From Deltaproteobacteria bacterium (GTDB lineage Bacteria > Desulfobacterota > Binatia > UBA9968), in assembly GCA_016184235.1 (NCBI GenBank), contig JACPDC010000361.1, positions 1 to 10,415 of the forward strand: a stretch of 10,415 nucleotides of DNA, written 5' to 3'. Shown here piece after piece: positions 1 through 6,459 of this stretch (the stretch's first letter is position 1; each line of letters starts with the position of its first letter). The position numbers and the translations under genes are program-made. The notes beneath the pieces are model-generated. The model was not told the origin of the DNA and ran no database searches. It saw nothing but the letters and a program-made list of their open reading frames with translations.

Positions 1-870
1 CGCAAGTTCGCCGACCGGCAGGAGTCCCGCGAGCTGGGCAACGTGGAGCTGCGCCTGGAGCACATGGACCGGATCGGCATCGACATCCAGGTGCTGCACA
101 ATACCATGTTCATCGAACAGGCCACGGACCGCCCGGCGGTGGAAGTGGCCCTGTGTAAGAGCTGGAACCGTTGGCTGGCCGACATCTGGCGGCAGGGAAA
201 GGGACGGCTGCGCTGGTCTTGCATGGCCCCGACCTTGAGCATACCCGATGCGCTCGACCTGATCCGCTTCGGCAAAGAAAACGGCGCCTGCGCCGTGCTG
301 ATGCGTCCGGTCGAAGGCAACCGTTTGCTCGTCGACCCGTACTTCTACCCGATCTACGAGGAGGCGAGCCGGCTCGATCTGGCGATCGCCATCCACATCT
401 CCAACGGCAACCCCTGGCTCAACGACCTCTGTCGCCATACTGTCTTTACCGCGTCCGCTTTTCACCGCTTCAGAGTGCCCACCGTGGCCGCCTTCCACGA
501 CCTGCTCCTCAGCGACATACCGCAGACGTTTCCCGAGCTGCGCTGGGGCTTCATCGAGGCCAGCTCGCAGTGGCTGCCGTGGGTGCTGCACGAGGCCAGG
601 AACCGCTACAAAGGATTGGGGCGCAAATGGCCCGACAACGGCGTCAGCGACTACCGCATGTTCGTCACCTTCGAAAACTCCGACGACCTGCCCTACATTG
701 TGCGGGAGGCCGGGGACGACAGCCTGGTCATCGGCACGGACTACGGCCACACCGATACATCAAGCGACGTCGACGCCATCAAGATATTCAAGGCGAGGAC
801 GGACCTATCACCCGAAGTGAAGCGGAAGATCCTGAGCGACAATGCCCGGGCACTGTACGGGCTCTCTTGA
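1..870 (+). CDS. Amidohydrolase-2 family metal-dependent hydrolase/decarboxylase, 5' partial
   Basis: The reading frame is open from the first base, so the true start lies upstream. A GTG at 43 is in frame but has no Shine-Dalgarno, and the residues before it read as normal protein. 289 residues are visible. Family-typical features, counted from window codon 1, are a helix with HMDRIGIDIQVL (about 22-33), IHIS with H132 at the end of a central strand, FHDLL with H166, a FPELRWGFIEAS strand with E186, and GTDYGHTD with D247 and H250. These match the later metal and catalytic positions of the ACMSD/gamma-resorcylate decarboxylase branch (PF04909). The N-terminal HxH or DxH metal motif must lie outside the window. 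Members hydrolyse, hydrate or decarboxylate carboxylated substrates in the cytoplasm. The substrate cannot be named here. A related hydrolase follows 52 bases downstream, probably in the same operon. Confidence 0.88.
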   Translation, partial: RKFADRQESRELGNVELRLEHMDRIGIDIQVLHNTMFIEQATDRPAVEVALCKSWNRWLADIWRQGKGRLRWSCMAPTLSIPDALDLIRFGKENGACAVLMRPVEGNRLLVDPYFYPIYEEASRLDLAIAIHISNGNPWLNDLCRHTVFTASAFHRFRVPTVAAFHDLLLSDIPQTFPELRWGFIEASSQWLPWVLHEARNRYKGLGRKWPDNGVSDYRMFVTFENSDDLPYIVREAGDDSLVIGTDYGHTDTSSDVDAIKIFKARTDLSPEVKRKILSDNARALYGLS

Positions 871-922
871 AGGATGAAAGCGGAATTATGAAAGAAGGAA
901 AGAACCGGGAGGAACCAGCGCG

Positions 923-1954
923 ATGAAGACCGGCTATCCGATTATCGACGCGGACGGGCATGTGCTGGAGAAGGATACCGAGCTGCACGACTTTCTCGAA
1001 GGGCGTTACCGCGGCATGCCCAGAATGGAGACCTACGGCTACTTCCCCTCTTTAGACGGCTGGCACCGGGGCTCCAGCGTGCCGGGAAAAGATCAAGAGA
1101 CGCCGGCAAGGCGCTGGCTCGAATTTCTCGACGAGCTCGGCATCCAGATGAGCGTGCTCTACCCGACCGGCGGGCTCGCTCTGGGTCTCAGCCAGGATCA
1201 TGAATGGGCCTGCGCCCTCGCTCGCGCCTACAACAGCTGGATTTATGAAAAGTTCACGCGCGGGAACCCGCGCCTGAAGGCGGTTGCGCTCCTGCCTGTC
1301 CAGGAGCCCGCGGAGGCGGCCCGGGAGCTTAAGAGAGCGAAGGAGATGGGGCTGGTCGCCGGCCTCTTACCGGCGGTGACTGTCCTGCACAAGGGTTACG
1401 GCCACCAGGACTTCGACCCGATCTTCCGGGAGGCGGAGAGACTGGATATGCCGCTCGCCATCCACGGGGCGCCGAGCCGGGGGATGGGCTTCGACTATTT
1501 CGACAAGTTCATTCAGGTCCACACGCTGGAGCATCCCTTCGCCATCCTGATCCAGTTCACCCACATGATCTTCGAAGGGCTCTTCGAGCGCTTCCCGCGG
1601 CTCAGGGTCGCCTTTCTCGAAGCCGGCTCGGGCTGGCTGCCCTACATGATGGACCGGATGGACGAGGAGTTCGAGAAGCCGCATCGCCGGGGAGCGCCGC
1701 TGTTAAAAAAGAAGCCGAGCGATTATATCCGCTCGGGCCAGGTCTGGACGACGTGCGAAGTCGAAGAAAAGGCGCTGACACAGGTGCTCCGGCAGTTCAA
1801 CCCGCGCTGCGTCATGTGGCCGTCGGATTATCCGCACGAGCGCCTGCCCGAGATGTTCAAGCGCGATATCCCCGAATTCCTCGAGCGAACCGACCTGAGC
1901 GACCAGGAGATCCTCTACGACAATCCCAAGGAGTTTTACCGGCTGGAGATCTAA
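923..1954 (+). CDS. Amidohydrolase-2 family metal-dependent hydrolase/decarboxylase
   Basis: Complete 343-residue protein. The ATG at 923 has GGGAGGA (907-913) at good spacing, and the N-terminal strand IIDADGHVLE follows at once, supporting this start. Visible motifs are D9-A-D11-G-H13 (the DxH variant of the N-terminal metal motif), H181 in LAIHGAP, H214 in FTHM, E233 in the FPRLRVAFLEAGSGWLPY block, and D302/H305 in MWPSDYPHE. This is the full set expected for a TIM-barrel PF04909 enzyme related to ACMSD, resorcylate decarboxylase and oxalomesaconate hydratase, and the length is typical. No signal peptide is seen, so it should be cytoplasmic. It shares the FPxLRxxFxEAxxxWLP block with the gene upstream but differs widely elsewhere, so the pair are old paralogs rather than a recent duplication. 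The reaction is probably decarboxylation or hydrolysis of a carboxylated, possibly aromatic, compound, but this is inferred only from the family. Confidence 0.92.
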   Translation: MKTGYPIIDADGHVLEKDTELHDFLEGRYRGMPRMETYGYFPSLDGWHRGSSVPGKDQETPARRWLEFLDELGIQMSVLYPTGGLALGLSQDHEWACALARAYNSWIYEKFTRGNPRLKAVALLPVQEPAEAARELKRAKEMGLVAGLLPAVTVLHKGYGHQDFDPIFREAERLDMPLAIHGAPSRGMGFDYFDKFIQVHTLEHPFAILIQFTHMIFEGLFERFPRLRVAFLEAGSGWLPYMMDRMDEEFEKPHRRGAPLLKKKPSDYIRSGQVWTTCEVEEKALTQVLRQFNPRCVMWPSDYPHERLPEMFKRDIPEFLERTDLSDQEILYDNPKEFYRLEI

Positions 1955-1966
1955 CGAACCGTATTT

Positions 1967-2013
1967 CGTGTTCGTGGCTCGTGTTCGTCGAACGAGCACG
2001 AAAACCGAGCACG
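1967..2013. repeat. GC-rich imperfect inverted repeat built of CGTGTTCG/CGAGCACG-like units
   Basis: Between the second amidohydrolase and the SDR, 1967-1987 can pair with 1993-2013 around a five-base loop (TCGAA). The stem has about 9 pairs next to the loop, a 4x4 internal loop, and 8 further pairs; each paired half includes one G-U pair. The arms consist of short repeated CGTGTTCG/CGAGCACG units, and a further CGAGCACGG-like piece ends near 2020. There is no T-run, so it is not a standard intrinsic terminator. It may be a dispersed intergenic repeat or an mRNA-stabilising hairpin. Confidence 0.6.
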
Positions 2014-2034
2014 AGCACGGCTTGGAGCTAAGAG

Positions 2035-2793
2035 ATGCGCTTAAAAGATAAAGTCGCCATTGTTACCGGAGGCGGAATCGGAATCGGCCGCGCCTACGCC
2101 ATGGGACTGGCAAAAGAGGGGGCCAGGGTGGTGGTGGCGGATATTCAGGACCAGGAGGCGGAGGAGGTGGCGGCCGAGATCAGGCGGCTGGACGGCGATG
2201 CCCTCGCCGTGCACGTCGATGTCACTTCTCCCGGGAAGACCCGGGCGATGGCGGAGGCCGCGGTAAAGCGATACGGCCGCATCGATATTCTGGTCAACAA
2301 CGCCGCGCTTTACAGCGCCATCAAGAAAAAACCCTTTGCCGAAATTACCGGCGAAGAATGGGACAACGTCATGGCGGTCAATCTGAAAGGGCTCTTTTTC
2401 TGCGTCCAGGCGGTCTATCCCGCCATGAAAAATCAGGGAAAAGGAAAAATCATCAACATCTCTTCGGGAACCGCGCTCGGCGGGACGCCCTTTTTCCTCC
2501 ATTATGTCACTTCCAAGGCCGGCGTGATCGGATTGACCCGCGCCCTGGCGCGCGAGCTCGGCCCCGACCGCATCTGTGTCAATGCCATCACCCCCGGCCT
2601 CACCATCTCGAGCCCCGAGCAGGAGGCGACGCTCACCCGCGAACAACTCTCTGACCGCAGAGGACGGCGCGCTTTGCAACGGGACCAGTATCCCCAGGAC
2701 CTCGTCGGCACGGTCATCTTTCTCTCCTCCGACGACAGCGACTTCATGACCGGCCAGACGATCAACGTCGACGGCGGGACGCACATGTATTGA
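2035..2793 (+). CDS. Short-chain dehydrogenase/reductase (classical SDR, FabG-like)
   Basis: 252 residues, the usual length for a classical SDR. GGAG (2024-2027) lies 7 bases before the ATG. The Rossmann nucleotide motif TGGGIGIG is at residues 11-18. D36 at the end of the second strand (VVVADI) favours NAD(H) over NADP(H). VDVT at 61-64 contacts adenine and NNAA is at 88-91. The catalytic tetrad is N116, S144, Y157 and K161 (YVTSK). The PG motif (ITPGL) is at 186-190, and the C-terminus GQTINVDGGTHMY is typical. The enzyme interconverts an alcohol and a carbonyl in the cytoplasm. It sits 80 bases after an amidohydrolase on the same strand, so it may oxidise or reduce an intermediate of the same pathway. 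It is too generic to assign a substrate, and a role in fatty acid synthesis is less likely without other fab genes nearby. Confidence 0.93.
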   Translation: MRLKDKVAIVTGGGIGIGRAYAMGLAKEGARVVVADIQDQEAEEVAAEIRRLDGDALAVHVDVTSPGKTRAMAEAAVKRYGRIDILVNNAALYSAIKKKPFAEITGEEWDNVMAVNLKGLFFCVQAVYPAMKNQGKGKIINISSGTALGGTPFFLHYVTSKAGVIGLTRALARELGPDRICVNAITPGLTISSPEQEATLTREQLSDRRGRRALQRDQYPQDLVGTVIFLSSDDSDFMTGQTINVDGGTHMY

Positions 2794-2872
2794 TCCTTAC
2801 CCGCCTTTCGCCTAAGCTCCCGATCCAGAGGAGAGCGAGGAACCTAAAACAGTATCCACAGAGGAGGGCTCT

Positions 2873-3907
2873 ATGAATACGAAATCTCCGTGCGTAGTGA
2901 CTCTTCTTGTCTTGGTTTCTCTCGTCGCCAGCGCCCCAAGGCAAGTTTCCGGCCAGGAATTTTACAAGGACAAGACCATCCGGATCATCGTCGGCTTTGC
3001 CGCTGGAGGCGGGTTTGACACCTACGCCCGGATCATTGCCCGGCACATGGGCAAGCATATTCCCGGCAACCCCACCATCATCGTCGAGAACATGGGGGGC
3101 GCAGGAAGCCTGCTCGCCGCTAACCATCTTTACCGCTCCAAACCGGATGGACTCACCATTGGAAATTTTATCGGGACGTTAGTCCTGCAGCAGATTTACG
3201 GCAGCAAGGGCATTGAGTTTGACGCGCGCAGGTTCGAGTGGCTCGGAGTCCCGGTTCAGGACTCCACTGCCTGCGCCCTTACCAAGGCGAGCGGAATTAC
3301 CAGCCTGGACCAATGGTTTGCGGCTAAGGAACCGGTCAAGATCGGCGGAGAAGCGCCTGGGGCCAATGACTCCGATACCCCGAGGATTCTTAAGGTAGCC
3401 CTCGGACTGCCCATTCAGCTCATTGAAGGCTACAAGGGCACTTCCCAGATTCGCCTGGCAGCGGAAGCAGGGGAGATTGCTGGAGGTTGCTGGACCTGGG
3501 AGTCCATCAAGGTGACCTGGCGTAAAGGCTTGGAATCCGGGAATGTCAACGTGGTGCTGCAGCTCAATCCGAAACGGCATCCGGATCTGCCTAATGTCCC
3601 GAACGCCATAGAGCGCGCCAAGACCGATGAGGGGCGCATGTTGCTTGAGGCAGCCGTCCACAATCCCGGCGCTGTTCTACGCGTTTACGCGTTGCCCCCT
3701 GGAATTCCTAAAGATAGAGTGGAGCTCCTGCGCAAGGGATTTGCGGCAGTAACGAAGGATCCGGCTTTGCTGGCGGAGACAAATAAGGCCGGACTGGCCG
3801 TCAATCCCCTGTCAGGCGCGGAAGTGGAGAAAATCGTCGCCAGCTTCTTTAAGTTGCAGCCGGCGCAGATATCCAGACTTAAAGAGGTCCTTCTGCCACA
3901 GAAGTAA
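2873..3907 (+). CDS. Tripartite tricarboxylate transporter-type substrate-binding protein (TctC/Bug family), without adjacent permease
   Basis: 344 residues. GAGGAGG at 2861-2867 decides the ATG at 2873. A Sec signal peptide is clear: hydrophobic stretch 8-20, likely cleavage near VSG|QE (27/28). The mature protein starts with the family hallmark YKDKTIRIIVGFAAGGGFD (31-49), with the G-rich ligand loop and D49, then IVENMGGAGS at 70-79 and PDGLTIG at 91-97. HPDLPNVPNAIE at 236-247 and a C-terminal lobe with NPLSG at 311-315 follow. Such proteins are periplasmic Venus-flytrap receptors for carboxylates. It has the same GGGFDxYAR core as the receptor at 6460 but differs strongly elsewhere. No TctA or TctB lies beside it, so it may work with the TTT membrane unit at 7524-9502, with one elsewhere, or in sensing. 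The ligand is unknown. Confidence 0.92.
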   Translation: MNTKSPCVVTLLVLVSLVASAPRQVSGQEFYKDKTIRIIVGFAAGGGFDTYARIIARHMGKHIPGNPTIIVENMGGAGSLLAANHLYRSKPDGLTIGNFIGTLVLQQIYGSKGIEFDARRFEWLGVPVQDSTACALTKASGITSLDQWFAAKEPVKIGGEAPGANDSDTPRILKVALGLPIQLIEGYKGTSQIRLAAEAGEIAGGCWTWESIKVTWRKGLESGNVNVVLQLNPKRHPDLPNVPNAIERAKTDEGRMLLEAAVHNPGAVLRVYALPPGIPKDRVELLRKGFAAVTKDPALLAETNKAGLAVNPLSGAEVEKIVASFFKLQPAQISRLKEVLLPQK

Positions 3908-3944
3908 TTCGATCCAGCGGAGTACGGATTAGGGGAGGGATTGC

Positions 3945-4961
3945 ATGAAAAGTTGTCTACGTTTTCTATCGATCGTGGTTATCTCTATCGTTTGGCTGCC
4001 CCATGGACGGCTTCAAGCTCAATCGGAGCATACGAAAAAACTGATTGAGGGCGCCAAAAAAGAAGGCAGAGTCGTTTGGTACACTTCCATGGCGATCGAT
4101 ACCTCAAAGCCTTTGCTGGACGCCTTCATGAAGGAATATCCGTTTATCAAGGCGGACCTGGTGCGGGCGGGCGAAGAGCAGTTGATGACCCGCGTCTTGA
4201 GTGAGGTCCGCGCGGGGAAGTGGGCCTTCGACTTGATCGCCGTAAGCGCGATCTCGACTCTCGTCGACCGAGATCTCATGGCGCCTTATCAATTCCCGGA
4301 GAGAAATGCCTATATGAGCGAGTTTCAAGATCCCCAGGGCTACTGGACGGGAATTTACGTCAACAACCTGGTTTTAGCCTACAACACCGCGTTGGTCGCG
4401 CCGAAGGACGCGCCGAAAACGTACAGCGATCTTCTCGATCCGAAGTGGAAAGGGAAAATGCTGATGGACTCCACGGACTATGATTGGTTTGGGACGCTGA
4501 TCACGGTCTGGGGCCGCGAGAAAGCCGTCAAATATATGGAGGCGCTTGCGCGGCAGGATATTCAGTGGCGCCGGGGCCATGGACTGGTCGCGCAACTGGT
4601 TGCCGCCGGGGAAGCGCCCTTGGGATGGGCCTACAATTTCCGCATCGAGCGGATGAAAAAGGACGGCGCGCCGGTGGAGTGGGTTGACACCTTCGCCCCA
4701 ATTGTCGCAACGGTCAACGGGATCGGTCTCAGCGCCAGACCGAACCATCCCAACGCCGCCAGGCTCCTCATTGAGTTCGCGCTCAGCAAGAAAGGGCAGG
4801 AGATGATTCGGGGGATGCGGCGCATCCCGGCGCGAAGCGATGTCGAGCCGCTGGCGCCTAAGATGGAGCAAGGCAAGCTGAAACTAAAGGCGGTACCCAA
4901 GGAGGTGTACTTGAAGCTCGATGATTACGCGCGCGAGTTCCGCAAAATCTTCGGGCTGTGA
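3945..4961 (+). CDS. ABC-type extracellular solute-binding protein (family 1, FbpA/iron- or polyamine-type fold), without adjacent permease
   Basis: 338 residues. The start is fixed by GGGGAGGG at 3932-3939, five bases before the ATG. The signal peptide has a hydrophobic core at 7-18 and probable cleavage after LQA (25). The mature N-terminus EHTKKLIEGAKKEGRVVWYTS, followed by a FMKEYPFIKADLVRAG stretch and WAFDLIAVS, is the classic first lobe of periplasmic binding proteins annotated as iron(III) or generic family-1 receptors. GIYVNNLVLAYNT (136-148), DLLDPKWKGKMLMDS (162-176) and HPNAARLLIEFALSKKGQE (268-286) are further family blocks. In this family the ligand ranges from Fe(III) to organic anions and cannot be read from sequence. 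It lies 37 bases after the TctC-like gene on the same strand, so both may be co-transcribed. No ABC permease or ATPase is in the window. Confidence 0.9.
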   Translation: MKSCLRFLSIVVISIVWLPHGRLQAQSEHTKKLIEGAKKEGRVVWYTSMAIDTSKPLLDAFMKEYPFIKADLVRAGEEQLMTRVLSEVRAGKWAFDLIAVSAISTLVDRDLMAPYQFPERNAYMSEFQDPQGYWTGIYVNNLVLAYNTALVAPKDAPKTYSDLLDPKWKGKMLMDSTDYDWFGTLITVWGREKAVKYMEALARQDIQWRRGHGLVAQLVAAGEAPLGWAYNFRIERMKKDGAPVEWVDTFAPIVATVNGIGLSARPNHPNAARLLIEFALSKKGQEMIRGMRRIPARSDVEPLAPKMEQGKLKLKAVPKEVYLKLDDYAREFRKIFGL

Positions 4962-4988
4962 GCGGGGCGGCTCTCTGGGGTCTTATCA

Positions 4989-6236
4989 TCAATCAAACAC
5001 CATGCTGGTGAAGGTTACCGCTGAGCCGGTCTCGGCCGTGAAGGCCTGATCGTACTTCAGGCACTTTCCGCGGCTGCCGTCCAGCACATGAATCAGTGAA
5101 TAAAGCGGCGAGAAGCCGCAAACGCGTCTCCGGTCCTGGTCCTTGGCGATCTCCTCGAAGAAGCCCGGCGCGTCTAGAGAGGCGAGCTTACCCACCAGGC
5201 GCCGGTCTTCCTCTTCCACCCAGCGGAGAAATTCAGGCGTCAGCGGCTCCGGGTCTCCGAACTGCATCCCTACGTGGGCGAGATCCACGCCGGCGACGAA
5301 GCAGACCCGCCTGGTCTCCTTCTTTACAAGCTCGCGCAGCGCGTTGAGAAAATTTCCTATCTGAGGATTCTTTTCCGGCAGGGTGCGGCTCTGCACCATA
5401 GGATGAAAGGAGGAGACCAGAATGGGAACGATCTTGAAGGGTCTGGCCCTCCCAGTCCGCTCCGCCTGCAGGGCGGCGACGTATTTCAGATAGACCACCT
5501 GAAACTCCAGCGAGTGCTCCGTGCGGTGCAGGTGCTCCTCCGCAAAGAGATCCCCCCGGCAGCTTTTCGCGAGCTCGAGCACGAACTCCTTGTCGGTCTC
5601 CACCGCGCCCAGAGGGGTAGAAAAATCCTTGAGCGTGGCCGTGAAGGGATTTTCTCCGCCGCAGTGGGAAGTGCCGAGAAGGATATAGAGATCCGCGCCC
5701 GGACTCTCGGCCAGCCCCTTGTACGCCCAGGCATAGGACGGTCCGCCGCGATGGAAGTCGATGTGGGGAGCCACTATCGCCCTCGGCGTCGGCGCGGCAT
5801 GACCCCACTGGGGAATTCCCGGACCGTGGGCCGCCTCGAAATGACCCCCGATCTGGCCCAGCAGCCCCGCAGGATCTTCTTTGTAAACCGTGCCGGCGTG
5901 AGCGGGTGGACGGATAACCAGCCGCTGAAAATCCTCAAAGACCTTTTTCTGGTGATCGAGAAAACGCCCGCTGTAGAGAAAGTAGTGATGGTCCAGCATC
6001 TCGATGATCTTGTTGAGATCTTCACTGAACAGGATATCGCCGAACTGCCGGGAGTAGGACTCCTGAATATCGACCGGTGAATGTTTGCCGTCAAAGTGAG
6101 ACAGGACGAAGTAGGCGGCGGGCGATACCACCACAGTGTTCGCCAGCTGCTGTGGGTCCCTCAGGCAAATCAGGGTCCTTCCCTCCTGCTGAATCGGGAA
6201 GGCCTCGACCGGACGCAGTCGCGGATAGCTGTCCAT
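4989..6236 (-). CDS. amrB: AmmeMemoRadiSam system protein B (MEMO1 family) with N-terminal extension
   Basis: Read from the ATG at 6236 (415 residues). The frame stays open upstream to an ATG at 6338 (449 residues), but that codon has no Shine-Dalgarno, its extra 34 residues look like non-coding translation, and the conserved-looking domain begins at YPRLRPVEAFP (4-14). The start at 6236 has only a weak AAGAG close by, so the choice stays open. Residues ~150-415 form a MEMO domain: IVAPHIDFHRGG (H158, H162), LLGTSH (H191), EHSLEFQ (H241) and GVDLAHVG (D318, H321). H158, H191 and H241 appear to match metal-pocket positions of human MEMO1, while the C244 position reads as alanine (alignment from memory). 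Residues 1-~110 are an extra domain, perhaps PqqD-like winged helix. MEMO-B proteins co-occur with AMMECR1 and a radical-SAM protein; neither is here. The exact biochemical function is unsettled. It converges on the binding-protein gene with a 27-base gap. Confidence 0.88.
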   Translation of the reverse strand: MDSYPRLRPVEAFPIQQEGRTLICLRDPQQLANTVVVSPAAYFVLSHFDGKHSPVDIQESYSRQFGDILFSEDLNKIIEMLDHHYFLYSGRFLDHQKKVFEDFQRLVIRPPAHAGTVYKEDPAGLLGQIGGHFEAAHGPGIPQWGHAAPTPRAIVAPHIDFHRGGPSYAWAYKGLAESPGADLYILLGTSHCGGENPFTATLKDFSTPLGAVETDKEFVLELAKSCRGDLFAEEHLHRTEHSLEFQVVYLKYVAALQAERTGRARPFKIVPILVSSFHPMVQSRTLPEKNPQIGNFLNALRELVKKETRRVCFVAGVDLAHVGMQFGDPEPLTPEFLRWVEEEDRRLVGKLASLDAPGFFEEIAKDQDRRRVCGFSPLYSLIHVLDGSRGKCLKYDQAFTAETGSAVTFTSMVFD

Positions 6237-6388
6237 TGCTCTTAGATGACGGGTTTTTCCCTCTCCTGTCAAGTCCGAGGCCTGCAATCGGCGCGGCAGC
6301 TGCATTTCGCGAGTTTGTGCCTCTACTTTTTCAAACATGAAAAAACCGCTCTGCTTTTCGTCAATGATGCGAAAAAACGGCGCGATTT

Positions 6389-6401
6389 GGCCGCATCGGC
6401 C
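6389..6401. promoter_or_regulatory. Short perfect dyad GGCCG-CAT-CGGCC upstream of the sigma-54-like promoter
   Basis: Five-base arms (6389-6393 and 6397-6401) flank CAT and end 12 bases before the -24 element. It could be an operator or a chance GC-rich palindrome. It is closer to the promoter than the usual enhancer sites of sigma-54 activators (about 80-200 bases upstream). Confidence 0.3.
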
Positions 6402-6412
6402 GGGATTTTCGT

Positions 6413-6427
6413 TGGCACAACGTTTGC
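6413..6427 (+). promoter_or_regulatory. Sigma-54 (RpoN) -24/-12 promoter for the TTT operon
   Basis: TGGCAC (6413-6418), five bases, then TTGC (6424-6427). The invariant GG and GC are separated by exactly 10 bases, as RpoN requires, and all ten core consensus positions match. With GC at about -13/-12, transcription should begin near 6439, some 21 bases before the tctC ATG and just upstream of its Shine-Dalgarno. A sigma-54 promoter needs an AAA+ enhancer-binding activator, which is not encoded in the window. Confidence 0.75.
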
Positions 6428-6444
6428 GGAGTTCACCGACTACG

Positions 6445-6452
6445 AAGGAGGG
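6445..6452 (+). promoter_or_regulatory. Strong Shine-Dalgarno deciding the tctC start at 6460
   Basis: AAGGAGGG lies 7 bases before ATG 6460. An in-frame ATG at 6337 would add 41 residues, but it has no such site, would place the sigma-54-like promoter inside the gene, and would bury the signal peptide. The start at 6460 is therefore preferred. Confidence 0.85.
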
Positions 6453-6459
6453 TGGAAAA

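Larger units (their letters stand above)
6237..6459. promoter_or_regulatory. Divergent intergenic control region between MEMO-B and the TTT operon
   Basis: This 223-base gap separates two divergent genes. Toward the + strand it holds a sigma-54-type promoter and a short dyad, listed separately. Toward the - strand only weak sigma-70-like elements are visible: TTGACA on the complement of 6267-6272 and TTGACG on the complement of 6359-6364. Both have poor -10 boxes (TCATCT and TTCATG) at 17-base spacing. In-frame codons extend both flanking genes into the gap, but they lack ribosome sites and I treat them as non-coding. Confidence 0.55.

Noticed and set aside
888..926. 12-residue mini-frame (ATG 888 to TGA 926) whose stop overlaps the second amidohydrolase start as ATGA
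   Set aside because: A leader peptide is conceivable, but the Shine-Dalgarno is poorly placed, the peptide has no attenuator-like codon run and there is no adjacent hairpin.
2041..2784. 247-codon open frame on the - strand opposite the SDR gene
   Set aside because: Antisense shadow of a gene with a full SDR catalytic set; no recognisable motif or ribosome site of its own.
6337..6459. Upstream in-frame ATG that would lengthen TctC by 41 residues
   Set aside because: No ribosome site, it would hide the signal peptide and place the sigma-54-like promoter inside the gene; the ATG at 6460 has a strong Shine-Dalgarno.
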